A DNA stretch of 64,000 nucleotides from BD1-7 clade bacterium (GTDB taxonomy: Bacteria > Pseudomonadota > Gammaproteobacteria > Pseudomonadales > DT-91). The notes under the pieces were generated by a model. The model was given only the letters and a program-made list of their open reading frames with translations. It ran no database searches and had not been told where the DNA came from. Both the position numbers and the translations under genes were made by a program. The stretch is from contig CACSIN010000029.1 of the NCBI GenBank assembly GCA_902705835.1, positions 142,810-206,809 of the forward strand, written 5' to 3'. This document shows positions 1-7,506 of this stretch, piece by piece (position 1 is the stretch's first letter; each line of letters opens with the position of its first letter).

Positions 1-1
1 C

Positions 2-1111
2 CCGTGCGCGCTCTCTCTAGCTGCGCCAACAGCGCGAAGCACAGTACAGTTTCAGTTACGACGCCAGGGCATCATCGTCAGGGGTGCACACGTCATCGAT
101 ACATTGAATAAAATCACACAGTGTTTCTTCGATAAAACCGGCACGCTCACGCGCGGTAGCTACCAGATCACCGCCATTGAAAATCGCAGTGATCTAAACA
201 ATGAACGGCTCTTGAATATTGCCGCTCGATTGGAACAGCATTCCAGCCATCCCATTGCGTCCGCTTTCACCACTCAGCAACACGCCACTTCATCCAACAA
301 AAAAGTCACAGGGCTTGATGATTCGCCGGCGCAGTCATTCAATGTCGTACCCAACCAAGGGGTCGAAGGCGTTATTGATGGCGAAACTTACCGCCTTGGC
401 AGCCTGCACTATTGCCAGCAATGGCATGCGGGCAAAGTACCGCCGGATCAGCAGCTTCTTTGGGTCGGTTTATGCACACAAACACAAATGCTAGCGTGGT
501 TTTGTTTACAAGATAACCTTCGTGCAGATGCTCCTGAAGTCGTTAGGTTTTTGCGTGAGCAAGGGATTGATATGGGCATAATTAGTGGCGACAGCTCCGG
601 TGAAGTTGCCAGTGTCGCTGCTGTTCTCGGTATCGACGATTGGCAAAAAAGCATGACCAGCGAACAGAAGCAGCAGTATTTGCAACAGCATCAACATGCT
701 GGCGCAGTCACAATGATGGTTGGCGATGGCATCAACGATGCGCCCTCGCTGGCGGGGAGTCACCTATCAGTCACCTTGGCGAATGCTTCAGATTGGCTAA
801 AAAGCCAGACCGATCTGATTTTGATCAATAACAGCCTCGCAGGCATCGAACAATCGATGACGGCTGCCCGACGCTACCAACGTATCTACCGACAGAATTT
901 CATTTGGGCACTGACCTATAACTTTGCCGCGATACCGATTGCGATGGCAGGTTTTATTACCCCGTTATGGGCGGCTGTCGGTATGTCCTTCAGTTCTATT
1001 CTGGTTGTGTTAAATTCCCAGCGTTTATTAACCCGACAGAAGCCAGCGGCCAAAAAGGCAGTAAAACAGCCGCCCGCTCCCGCGCCTCTAGCATTTAAGG
1101 AGAGCCACTGA
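2..1111 (+). CDS. ccoI: Copper-translocating P-type ATPase CcoI (partial, 5' end outside window)
   Basis: This is the C-terminal part of a heavy-metal P1B ATPase. The frame is open from base 2 and begins PCALSLAAPTA, the tail of the CPC metal-binding transmembrane motif. The phosphorylation motif DKTGTLT follows at about 131-151 and the hinge motif GDGINDAP at about 722-745, with two closing membrane segments. A TTG at 104 is an internal codon, not the start, because the conserved CPC helix lies upstream. The stop overlaps the ATG of ccoS by one base (TGATG). In the CcoI/FixI family the enzyme exports copper across the inner membrane for assembly of the cbb3 oxidase. The ccoS neighbour supports CcoI over a generic CopA. 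The C-terminus ends in an Ala/Pro/Lys-rich tail. Confidence 0.93.
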   Translation, partial: PCALSLAAPTARSTVQFQLRRQGIIVRGAHVIDTLNKITQCFFDKTGTLTRGSYQITAIENRSDLNNERLLNIAARLEQHSSHPIASAFTTQQHATSSNKKVTGLDDSPAQSFNVVPNQGVEGVIDGETYRLGSLHYCQQWHAGKVPPDQQLLWVGLCTQTQMLAWFCLQDNLRADAPEVVRFLREQGIDMGIISGDSSGEVASVAAVLGIDDWQKSMTSEQKQQYLQQHQHAGAVTMMVGDGINDAPSLAGSHLSVTLANASDWLKSQTDLILINNSLAGIEQSMTAARRYQRIYRQNFIWALTYNFAAIPIAMAGFITPLWAAVGMSFSSILVVLNSQRLLTRQKPAAKKAVKQPPAPAPLAFKESH

Positions 1112-1263
1112 TGGAAAGTCTCTACATTCTCATTCCCATTGCTGCGCTGTTTGTCATCGTCGCTATCGGTCTCTTTATCTGGTCGGTTGAAAGCCGACAG
1201 TTTGACGACCTTGACCGCGAAGCCCGCCGCATTCTTGAAGACGACGATATTGCTGATAAATAA
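1111..1263 (+). CDS. ccoS: cbb3-type cytochrome oxidase assembly protein CcoS
   Basis: A 50-residue protein with one N-terminal transmembrane helix (MESLYILIPIAALFVIVAIG) followed by the family-typical WSVESRQFDDLDREA segment and an acidic tail. CcoS is needed for maturation of cbb3 oxidase, probably for cofactor insertion into CcoN. It is translationally coupled at both ends: its ATG overlaps the ccoI stop (TGATG) and its TAA overlaps the next ATG (TAATG). Length, sequence and position directly after ccoI agree with the family. Confidence 0.95.
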   Translation: MESLYILIPIAALFVIVAIGLFIWSVESRQFDDLDREARRILEDDDIADK

Positions 1264-1976
1264 TGACTTACTCTCTACTCGCCGCTGCATTTGGCATCGG
1301 GCTGCTTAGTACCAGCCACTGTATTTTTATGTGTGGCGGTATCGCCTCAGCACTTTCAGCCAATGTTACCGGCGTCGGTTTTCAACGTTTTGCGCGACTC
1401 GCACTGTTTCATCTCGGCAGAATATCCTGTTACGCGTTATTAGGTTTTTTTGTGGCCAGTATTCTCTCGGTTGCTGCTGACCAATATAAATTAGTGGGTA
1501 TTACACTGCGCCATGTCGCCGCGTTCATGATGATCATGATCGGTTTTTATATCGCTGGCGCCGGCCGCTTTATTAAATTTATTGAAAAGCGCTTCAGTTT
1601 TATTTGGTCATCACTACAACCGCTGGTGCAACGCTATATCGGCATGAAAAAGATCCACCATGCGTATCTATTGGGGTTTCTATGGGGCTTTTTACCGTGC
1701 GGGGTCATCTATAGCACGTTGATTTGGGCAAGTAGCTCCGCCGACGGACTTAATGCCAGTGTGCTTATGTTTGTGTTTGGATTGGGCACGCTACCTGGGT
1801 TTTTAGCACTCGGCGTTATTCAACAGCCATTAATGAAATTGATGCGCTCGAAGCATGCAAAGTGGCTAGTTGGCATGGCCTTTATTCTGTTCGGAATTTG
1901 GACACTCGCGAGTTTTTACTACCCCATGCTGATGGGGGGTGGAGCACATAACCACAGCAGCCATATGATGCACTAA
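1263..1976 (+). CDS. SafE/TauE-like sulfite exporter-family membrane protein
   Basis: A 237-residue protein with about six transmembrane segments. It starts with the STSHCIFMCGG motif (residues 16-26), and a second conserved segment WGFLPCGVIYSTL lies mid-protein; both are typical of the UreH/SafE-like family usually found right after ccoS. The paired Cys/His residues suggest metal or redox handling, possibly copper supply for cbb3 assembly; this is inference. The C-terminus is a His/Met-rich tail (HNHSSHMMH) that could bind copper. In Pseudomonas, hemN and anr lie a little further downstream of the homologous gene; here an unrelated VOC gene on the opposite strand follows. Confidence 0.88.
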   Translation: MTYSLLAAAFGIGLLSTSHCIFMCGGIASALSANVTGVGFQRFARLALFHLGRISCYALLGFFVASILSVAADQYKLVGITLRHVAAFMMIMIGFYIAGAGRFIKFIEKRFSFIWSSLQPLVQRYIGMKKIHHAYLLGFLWGFLPCGVIYSTLIWASSSADGLNASVLMFVFGLGTLPGFLALGVIQQPLMKLMRSKHAKWLVGMAFILFGIWTLASFYYPMLMGGGAHNHSSHMMH

Positions 1977-2001
1977 TGCAGAGACGGTTTAGCAAAACGC
2001 C

Positions 2002-2475
2002 CTAAACGCTAGTCGATACAGACAGCGCTTTATGGCCAACCAGCATTAGAATATTGCCATCTAAATCATAAAATTCAGCCTGCACTTTACCGCCAACATC
2101 ATACTCAGGCTGGCCTGGCTGCTCGGTTGGCAACCCAACAAACTCAACATCTCGAGCGATGAGATCATTGTAGGTTTGCTTGAAGTCATCAGTTTCGATC
2201 GCAATTCCCGTGCTGTAACCCATAAAGCTTTCGGTATCACAATTGCAGACTGCCTCAAGAATTAATTCAGAGGTACCAAGTGCAAACGCAACCCGCTGCG
2301 TGCACTCATCTATCCATCGGATGGGCAGACCTATCACGTCACGGTAAAACGCCAACGCTGATTGCCAACGGCGGCTATAGATACAAACCGAAGACAGCGT
2401 AAAATGCAGTTTTGCTGGCACGTCGGTCAATGATTCTCCAGTCGTCATAATCAGGCTCATGTTACTACTCATCAT
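2002..2475 (-). CDS. VOC-family (glyoxalase/bleomycin-resistance fold) protein
   Basis: A 157-residue single-domain vicinal-oxygen-chelate protein. The first βαβββ unit contains FYRDVIGLPIRW and LILEAVC, the second TGIAIETDDF and the closing EFYDLDGNILMLVG. The substrate cannot be read from sequence; members include dioxygenases, glyoxalases and drug-binding proteins. The most upstream ATG gives residues MMSSNM; a later Met (residue 6 or 10) is possible, since no strong Shine-Dalgarno sequence decides it. It converges on the cco cluster with a short gap and is probably monocistronic. Confidence 0.8.
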   Translation of the reverse strand: MMSSNMSLIMTTGESLTDVPAKLHFTLSSVCIYSRRWQSALAFYRDVIGLPIRWIDECTQRVAFALGTSELILEAVCNCDTESFMGYSTGIAIETDDFKQTYNDLIARDVEFVGLPTEQPGQPEYDVGGKVQAEFYDLDGNILMLVGHKALSVSTSV

Positions 2476-2939
2476 AGCGTGTTATTCATACCCGACAGGT
2501 ACCTGACTGGTGCGGAAAATTTCAAGCCCGCACCAACTATCGGATGTTTATTGTTGCAGACAAGCATGCACCGGCACTCGTCACCGGTAACAGCAAATCC
2601 TAAATTGTTTGAATGACAAAAGTAGGAAAAATTCGTGTTAAATTAAAGACGTTTTTGTCACGTACCGTTCACACAAAGAACACCACACGCCCTCATCAGA
2701 AAACAATGGAGAAAAGTAACTGCGCAGGGTTTTAAAGGGCTGAACAAGGGGTAGCTAGGACGGGAAGAACAGGAATAAAGGCCGAACGATAGAAAAAATA
2801 GCGTAACAGGAACAAAGGACCGTCATTGAATATCAACGTCAGGTTTTGATGCGACGCCAGCCGTCGGTGTTGACGAGCATAGCGTCCCAGTTACGAACGG
2901 AACGAGAATAAGATAGCTGCTTAAGAAGATACAGTAATC
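2476..2939. other. Intergenic region, 464 bases, no gene recognised
   Basis: No convincing coding frame. An 8-bp inverted repeat (TGGTGCGG at 2508-2515 with CCGCACCA at 2528-2535) lies just upstream of the VOC gene and could form a leader hairpin or an operator. The palindrome CAGGTACCTG sits just before it. The remainder is purine-rich on the plus strand and carries no recognised promoter. Confidence 0.5.
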
Positions 2940-3434
2940 CTATGCACTTTCAGAGAAGTTTCCCGCCAGAAAGGCTGCTTTCTTAATATCAAGTGCATGC
3001 CACTGCTCATCGGTAAGATGACGTTCGGCATAGAAAAAAAGCTTTTTTTGCTCATTGTCTGCATGTTGCAAATGGTGCTTAACAAATCGATCGGCAGAAC
3101 GAATCAAAGCCGCTCGAAACCCAGTTCTATCACCACGATCAATCTGGGCATAAACAAGCTCCGCGAGGTCATCGAGAATTTGATGGTCCTCGATCATATG
3201 GTACAACACGCTCTTATAATCGCCAGCATTCTCAGTCGACAACAGGCAGTTCATTACCTGCTCTTCCATATAGTGATGTATACCATCACTGAAGGCGACA
3301 ATCTCATCCAAAAGCACACGCAGTGAATTCAAATGCTCCGGCGTTTGAGCATTCTGAGCTTTGCGCTGCAATTGAACCAGCAGAGCTGCCATAGCTCGAT
3401 GATCTTGTTTCAACTCGTCAATGATAGCAACCAC
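2940..3434 (-). CDS. Hemerythrin-like HHE-domain protein
   Basis: A four-helix-bundle hemerythrin of 164 residues from the GTG at 3434. The di-iron ligand pattern is visible: H12 in LKQDH, H54 and E58 in HHYMEEQ, H84 in EDHQ, and H121/H124 with E128 in HHLQHADNE. Longer frames exist (ATG at 3467, GTG at 3542). I chose 3434 because it has a GAGGTG Shine-Dalgarno sequence 6-7 bases upstream, begins near the usual family start, and lies just downstream of an FNR/ANR-type promoter whose -10 box would overlap the ATG at 3467. Bacterial relatives bind O2 or protect against nitric oxide and peroxide. FNR control suggests expression under low oxygen. Monocistronic. Confidence 0.85.
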   Translation of the reverse strand: MVAIIDELKQDHRAMAALLVQLQRKAQNAQTPEHLNSLRVLLDEIVAFSDGIHHYMEEQVMNCLLSTENAGDYKSVLYHMIEDHQILDDLAELVYAQIDRGDRTGFRAALIRSADRFVKHHLQHADNEQKKLFFYAERHLTDEQWHALDIKKAAFLAGNFSESA

Positions 3435-3455
3435 AGAATTCACCTCGATTTGTCC

Positions 3456-3503
3456 ATGATGAAGCATAGCAAACGCCCTATTCAGTGTTTTGACCTGCAT
3501 CAA
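3456..3503 (-). promoter_or_regulatory. Class II FNR/ANR-type promoter for the hemerythrin gene
   Basis: On the minus strand the box TTGAT-GCAG-GTCAA (3503-3490) differs by one base from the FNR/ANR consensus TTGAT-N4-ATCAA. A -10 hexamer TATGCT occupies 3468-3463, predicting transcription from about 3456. The box centre is then about 40-41 bases upstream of the start, the classic spacing for class II activation. The transcript would begin about 20 bases before the GTG at 3434, with a GAGG ribosome-binding site between. DNR-type nitric-oxide regulators recognise the same sequence and cannot be excluded. Confidence 0.7.
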
Positions 3504-3565
3504 GGTCAAATCGCTCAAACAATATGAAGTGCCGCTGATCACTCAGATTTGCGCCAGATCACTCG

Positions 3566-3607
3566 TTGATTTACATCAAAGAAAGCCGGTGCGCCATCCC
3601 CTAAAGT
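3566..3607 (+). promoter_or_regulatory. Second FNR/ANR box with a possible plus-strand -10
   Basis: TTGAT-TTAC-ATCAA at 3566-3579 is a perfect FNR/ANR consensus palindrome. On the plus strand TAAAGT at 3602-3607 sits where a class II -10 box would be, predicting a start near 3614 and a leader of about 185 bases before the HsaC-like gene at 3798. On the minus strand the box would lie well upstream of the hemerythrin promoter and could assist it. The direction is unresolved. Confidence 0.5.
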
Positions 3608-3797
3608 TAAGCCGATCACGATTTTAAGAATTCTCGGCGCTTGCCGGCATATTCCGACGTTAAGAACACTGCAAAGAAGCATCAGGGCTGCTTCCGGTGG
3701 ATTTTTACACCGTGTGCATTTTATACAGACCATCGTCAATGTGTCAGACCAAGAACCGGAAAATAAAGATAGAAAAGCATAAGTCACAGGAGTTCTC

Positions 3798-4706
3798 ATG
3801 CGAATCAAAGCGTTGGGATATATCATCATCGAAGCCACAAACCCCGCCGCTTGGCAGGGTTTTATGGAAGATACCGTCGGCATGATGCTGGCGCCATCCA
3901 TGGACAACAGCAACAACCTGTATTTCAAAATGGACGAATACAGCTGGCGCTTTCGCGTAGAACAATCGGATAAAGATTGTCTGTCATACGCAGGCTGGGA
4001 GTTGGTTGATAAAACAGCGTTTGATCAGGCATTAGCCGAACTTGATACCGCAGGCACAAGCTATGAGCGACTCAGCGCAGAAGCTTGCGAAGAAAAAGGA
4101 ATTCGCGAAGGCATTGGCCTTAAAGATCCGGGCGGCAACTATCTGGAACTTTTTTACCAGATGAAACTGGATTACCAACGATTGATATCCAAAGTTGGGG
4201 TTCCAAACTTTTTGACCGGGTATCACGGCGACATGGGCCTAGGCCATTGGGTGCTGCCAACATCATCATTCGACGAGTGTTACGCATTTTATAAAGATGT
4301 GCTCGGCTTTGGCGACGTGGATTACATGCACTTCCACTTTAACCCTGACCCGCAAGATCCAGGACAGGGCCTCCACTTCATGCATGTTGATAACCCACGC
4401 CATCACAGCTTGGCCATTTACCAAGATCCAAATCCTCCCGAATCAAACTGTGTGCATTTGATGGTTGAAGTCGATGATATGGATGAAGTCGGATACTTCA
4501 TTGATCGCTGTAAACAAAATGACGTACCGATTGTTTCTACTCTTGGCCGCCACACTAACGACCTGATGATTTCTGTTTATGTTGCAACCCCCGGTGGATT
4601 TGCTCTGGAGTTTGGTTGTGACGGCGTGCAAGTGGATTGGGAAGACTACAAACCAACGACTTCTTCCGTGCCTTCCTTATGGGGTCATGAGTGGAACCAC
4701 GGCTAA
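3798..4706 (+). CDS. Type I extradiol ring-cleavage dioxygenase (HsaC/BphC/TesB-like)
   Basis: A 302-residue, two-domain VOC dioxygenase. The N-terminal domain (about 1-120) is structural; the C-terminal domain (about 145-275) carries the Fe(II) ligands H150 (GLGHWVL), H220 (CVHLMVEV) and E271 (ALEFGC), with catalytic H203, H252 and Y261. The TLGRHTNDLM and PGGFALEFGCDG segments and the final SLWGHEW resemble HsaC/TesB, which cleave the catechol A-ring of 3,4-DHSA in steroid degradation, and also BphC of biphenyl degradation. It is followed after about 30 bases by an HsaA-like monooxygenase, which supports a steroid-type substrate. No hsaB or hsaD homologue is next to it. The substrate remains inferred. 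Confidence 0.88.
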   Translation: MRIKALGYIIIEATNPAAWQGFMEDTVGMMLAPSMDNSNNLYFKMDEYSWRFRVEQSDKDCLSYAGWELVDKTAFDQALAELDTAGTSYERLSAEACEEKGIREGIGLKDPGGNYLELFYQMKLDYQRLISKVGVPNFLTGYHGDMGLGHWVLPTSSFDECYAFYKDVLGFGDVDYMHFHFNPDPQDPGQGLHFMHVDNPRHHSLAIYQDPNPPESNCVHLMVEVDDMDEVGYFIDRCKQNDVPIVSTLGRHTNDLMISVYVATPGGFALEFGCDGVQVDWEDYKPTTSSVPSLWGHEWNHG

Positions 4707-4736
4707 TTGAAGAATCAGAATATAAGAGGACAAATT

Positions 4737-5915
4737 ATGTTAGATAAAGTCAGTTTACAGGAACAAATTCGTCAGAGCGCACGCGATCTGGTTCCCGCTA
4801 TCCGAACTCGTCAAAATGAAACCGCCCAACTGGGTCGCCTACCGGATGCAACGATCGACGCCATGCAAGAAGCTGGTTTTTTCCGCATCATGCAACCAAA
4901 GCGTTTTGGTGGTTATGAGCTGGATCCACAAGATTTCTTTGATGTACAGCAGACCTTGGCTGAAGGCTGCATGTCTACCGCATGGGTTCTAGGCGTTGTT
5001 GCTATCCATAACTGGCAACTCGGCATGTTTGCAGACCAAGCGCAACAAGACGTCTGGGGCGACGATGACAGCGTATTGATCTCATCGTCATATATGCCAG
5101 TTGGCAAAGTTGAAATCGTCGACGGCGGCTACATGTTGTCCGGTCATTGGGGTTTCTCTTCAGGCTCCAAGCATTGTCAGTGGGCATTTCTTGGCGCCAT
5201 GATCCCTTCCGAAGGCGCACCGGATTACCGCACCTTTTTGGTTCCACTGGGCGACTACGAAATTGTCGATAACTGGGATGTGAGCGGTTTGGAAGGCACT
5301 GGCTCCAACGACATCGTGATCAGAGAACCTGTGTTCGTTCCCGAACATCGTACCCACAAATCTGTCGACGGGTTCACTGGTCAAAACCCCGGTTGCGCTG
5401 AAAATACCGCACCAAGCTTTACACTACCATTTGGTCAAATCTTTACCCGCGCAGTCGCATGCTCATCAATTGGTGCGCTACAAGGCGTCGTTAACAACTA
5501 TGTTGATGTACAAAAAGACCGCGTCGGTTTGAATGATGGCGCTAAAATTGCGCAAGACCCGAATGCGCAGATGGCACTGGCTGAAGCGATTGCCTGTATC
5601 GAAGAATGTCGTGCAATCCTTAAAGACGATTTGGACTTTTTCACTCACCATGCCAACAACGGTCTTGAGCTCGATATTAATGAACGTATTCGTCGCCGTT
5701 TCAACGCTTCTCGTATTTCACGTAAATGCGCAGACTCCGTTAATGAATTGTTCATCGCCTGCGGTGCCCAAGGTATTTTCCGTGGTCACCCACTCAACCG
5801 CGCATGGCTCGATATCAACGCTGGCCGCTCACACGTTGCCAACAACCCGTTCAAGTTTGGTCGCAACCTGGGGGGAACTTTGCTGGGTCTACCAAACACG
5901 GATTTCTTCCTGTAA
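4737..5915 (+). CDS. HsaA-like flavin-dependent monooxygenase, oxygenase component
   Basis: A 392-residue protein of the acyl-CoA-dehydrogenase fold, group D flavin monooxygenase (HsaA/HpaH type). Recognisable segments are RLPDATIDAMQEAGFF and FGGYELDP near the N-terminus, ISSSYMPVGK and SGHWGFSSGSKH mid-protein, and GLEGTGSNDI before the C-terminal helical domain. HsaA hydroxylates 3-HSA to the catechol that HsaC cleaves, using reduced flavin from a separate reductase (HsaB), which is absent here. The ATG at 4737 has AGAGGA six bases upstream; a TTG at 4707 abuts the previous stop and is less likely. It forms an operon with the dioxygenase and is followed by a stem-loop terminator. Confidence 0.87.
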   Translation: MLDKVSLQEQIRQSARDLVPAIRTRQNETAQLGRLPDATIDAMQEAGFFRIMQPKRFGGYELDPQDFFDVQQTLAEGCMSTAWVLGVVAIHNWQLGMFADQAQQDVWGDDDSVLISSSYMPVGKVEIVDGGYMLSGHWGFSSGSKHCQWAFLGAMIPSEGAPDYRTFLVPLGDYEIVDNWDVSGLEGTGSNDIVIREPVFVPEHRTHKSVDGFTGQNPGCAENTAPSFTLPFGQIFTRAVACSSIGALQGVVNNYVDVQKDRVGLNDGAKIAQDPNAQMALAEAIACIEECRAILKDDLDFFTHHANNGLELDINERIRRRFNASRISRKCADSVNELFIACGAQGIFRGHPLNRAWLDINAGRSHVANNPFKFGRNLGGTLLGLPNTDFFL

Positions 5916-5932
5916 ATCCATTTCGCACTTAT

Positions 5933-5966
5933 AATGGCGGGCCACTTGGCCTGCCATTTATTTCAT
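5933..5966 (+). terminator. Stem-loop terminator after the hsaC–hsaA-like pair
   Basis: AATGGCGGGCC (5933-5943), loop ACTT, then GGCCTGCCATT (5948-5958) form an 11-bp stem with one G·U pair, followed by TATTTCATTT. The U-tract is interrupted, so termination may be partial and allow read-through into the truncated haemoglobin gene. Confidence 0.6.
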
Positions 5967-6000
5967 TTGCCATTGCAGGCACAGTAACGAGGAGCAAGCA

Positions 6001-6402
6001 ATGAGCCAGAAAACACCCTATGAGCTTATGGGTAAAGAAGAAGGTATTCGCGCTTTCGCTGCCGCATTCTACGATGCAATGGACGAATTACCCGAAGCCG
6101 AGCATGTTCGCAAAATGCATGCTCAATCTCTCACCGATATCAAAGAAAAGTTGTTTGAATACTTAAACGGCTGGTTTGGTGGCCCACATTTGTATCAAGA
6201 AAAGTACGGTTCGATTTGCCTGACTGACCCGCACAAGCCTTACAAAATTTCGGAAAGCGCCCGTGATGAATGGCTGTTATGCTGGGATAAAGCCTTGGAT
6301 ACGGTTGGTGCTTCTGACGAACTCAGAACGATGCTGAAAGATCCTATTTTCAGAATGGCTGATTTCATGGTTAATGATCGAGAAGACACCAAAGCGAGTT
6401 AA
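6001..6402 (+). CDS. Group II truncated haemoglobin
   Basis: A 133-residue 2/2 globin. Features of group II are the B10 tyrosine Y24 (AAFYDAM), the WFGGPHLY segment (58-65) after helix E, the proximal histidine H78 (DPHKPYKIS) and the conserved W91 at position G8 (DEWLLCW). Group II members bind O2 and NO and are linked to oxygen delivery, NO detoxification or redox sensing. A GAGGAGCAAGC ribosome-binding region precedes the ATG. It lies about 85 bases after an oxygen-using monooxygenase/dioxygenase pair, which invites the idea that it supplies oxygen or protects those enzymes; this is only inference. Confidence 0.92.
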   Translation: MSQKTPYELMGKEEGIRAFAAAFYDAMDELPEAEHVRKMHAQSLTDIKEKLFEYLNGWFGGPHLYQEKYGSICLTDPHKPYKISESARDEWLLCWDKALDTVGASDELRTMLKDPIFRMADFMVNDREDTKAS

Positions 6403-6440
6403 AACCATCATTGGCTGGCTTGGCTGTATCCAAACCCATT

Positions 6441-6470
6441 GAGTAGCGGCTCTTTCGCTACTCCTTTCTA
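6441..6470 (+). terminator. Stem-loop between truncated haemoglobin and DUF6868 genes
   Basis: GAGTAGCG (6441-6448), a 7-base loop, and CGCTACTC (6456-6463) form a perfect 8-bp stem followed by CTTTCTATT. It may be a weak terminator or a processing site ahead of the small membrane-protein gene, whose ribosome-binding site begins about 10 bases later. Confidence 0.5.
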
Positions 6471-6482
6471 TTGAGGATGACT

Positions 6483-6734
6483 ATGTCTTTGCTTACAACT
6501 TCTGCACTCATGCAATTCTTTGGATGGGCCACGTTAATTAACTTTTTGATCCTCGCGGTTGCTACGCTCTCCATTGTCTTGATGCGTGACACAATGATCG
6601 ACATTCACTCTAAAATGTTTGGGATAGAAAAAAACCAGCTACCGGCAATGTATTTTAGGTACCTGGCTAATTACAAAATAGCGACAGTCGTATTCTGCTT
6701 TGTCCCTTGGCTTGCGCTAACGATCATTAGCTAA
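6483..6734 (+). CDS. DUF6868 family small membrane protein
   Basis: An 83-residue protein with two hydrophobic segments, the first around FFGWATLINFLILAVATLSI and the second around VVFCFVPWLALTII, separated by the conserved DIHSKMFGI and YFRYLANYKI motifs that mark DUF6868. The function of the family is unknown. The ATG at 6483 is preferred over TTG 6471 or ATG 6477 because GAGG lies six bases before it. The last bases overlap the convergent small secreted-protein gene on the minus strand. Confidence 0.78.
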   Translation: MSLLTTSALMQFFGWATLINFLILAVATLSIVLMRDTMIDIHSKMFGIEKNQLPAMYFRYLANYKIATVVFCFVPWLALTIIS

Positions 6735-6995
6735 AGCGAATTTTCGAGATGTTCCCAGCTTCACGGATTTTAACGAACTGTCAGCATATTGCTCCGCAGA
6801 GGAGTGCCTGCAAATCGTTGTTTTGGTGAAGCTACGATTCAAACATTGATGTGAGGCGACTTCAGAATTAAAGCTGTTACCTCGCATGCCTACATCATTT
6901 CGATCCTGATAACTCTTCGGGCCCGCCATCAACAATGTACTGGCACCTGCTAAACTGGCGACAACGACGATATTTCGTATAACGTTGGTCTTCAT
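6717..6995 (-). CDS. Small secreted protein, paralogue of the upstream neighbour
   Basis: A 92-residue protein of unknown function. It begins with a signal peptide (MKTNVIRNIVVVASLAGAST, cleavage probably after LLMA) and has two cysteines in the mature part (SHQCLNRS and TTICRHSS). The C-terminal SSLKSVKLGTSRKFAL resembles SSLVAVKPVKLGTNTKRGL in the next minus-strand gene, so the two are probable tandem paralogues. The 3' end overlaps the DUF6868 gene by 18 bases. AGGGGATTC upstream is a plausible ribosome-binding site. Confidence 0.7.
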   Translation of the reverse strand: MKTNVIRNIVVVASLAGASTLLMAGPKSYQDRNDVGMRGNSFNSEVASHQCLNRSFTKTTICRHSSAEQYADSSLKSVKLGTSRKFALANDR

Positions 6996-7077
6996 AAGAA
7001 TCCCCTCAGTGTGATTGGTTGTTTTTCATACAACTCACTTAAGTCTATGCAGTGTTTCAGAACTGCGAAAGTACGAC

Positions 7078-7365
7078 TTAACGCATACCGAACGTCTCGG
7101 CCTCAATATGATGGCGCAGCCCTCTTTTCGTATTTGTTCCTAGCTTTACGGGTTTTACGGCAACCAAAGAGCTATTAGATGCAATACTGATGCGGTTTTT
7201 ACTAAAACTTCGTTGCTTGTACGTCACCGGATTTACCGTCTGTGTATTTGTATCGGCACGGTATTTAGCCGATTGAAAATTTTTACCTCCGGCCTGCGCA
7301 CTCGCGGCAAATGTCAAAATCAACGCAGATATGCTTGTAAGAGTTGCTAATTTCAATGTTTTCAT
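7078..7365 (-). CDS. Small secreted protein, paralogue of the downstream neighbour
   Basis: A 95-residue protein of unknown function with a clear signal peptide (MKTLKLATLTSISALILTFA, cleavage near ASAQA-GG). The mature part is basic and rich in Asn, Thr, Lys and Arg, and has no cysteine. It shares the signal-peptide start MKT, a GGKNFQSAKYRAD segment comparable with GPKSYQDRNDV, and a VKLGT C-terminal motif with the gene at 6717. The 82-base gap to that gene and the common strand suggest duplication and possibly co-transcription. Confidence 0.72.
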   Translation of the reverse strand: MKTLKLATLTSISALILTFAASAQAGGKNFQSAKYRADTNTQTVNPVTYKQRSFSKNRISIASNSSLVAVKPVKLGTNTKRGLRHHIEAETFGMR

Positions 7366-7506
7366 GGGGCTATCCTGATATTTGTCATCGCAGTAAATAG
7401 GTACAGTGATATCCTAAGATAGCCGCGCTGATATATTAAATTGATTGTATCTATATTTTTGATAGTAAATATCAATCGACAATCTCTCTATGGATATGAC
7501 CGCTGT

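Larger units (their letters stand above)
3435..3797. other. Divergent control region between hemerythrin and hsaC-like genes
   Basis: A 363-base non-coding stretch between divergently transcribed genes. It holds the two FNR/ANR-type boxes described separately and, next to the downstream gene, a CACAGGAG ribosome-binding site for the ATG at 3798. The part between 3615 and 3780 would be a long leader if the plus-strand promoter is used; I recognise no riboswitch or leader peptide in it. Confidence 0.5.

Noticed and set aside
104..1111. TTG at 104 as the start of the P-type ATPase gene
   Set aside because: The same frame is open to base 2 and encodes the conserved CPC helix, so the gene extends beyond the window.
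2830..2939. Minus-strand open frame after the hemerythrin stop, ending in GWRRIKT
   Set aside because: Only about 36 codons, no start with a ribosome-binding site and no recognised family; a transposase remnant was considered but not supported.
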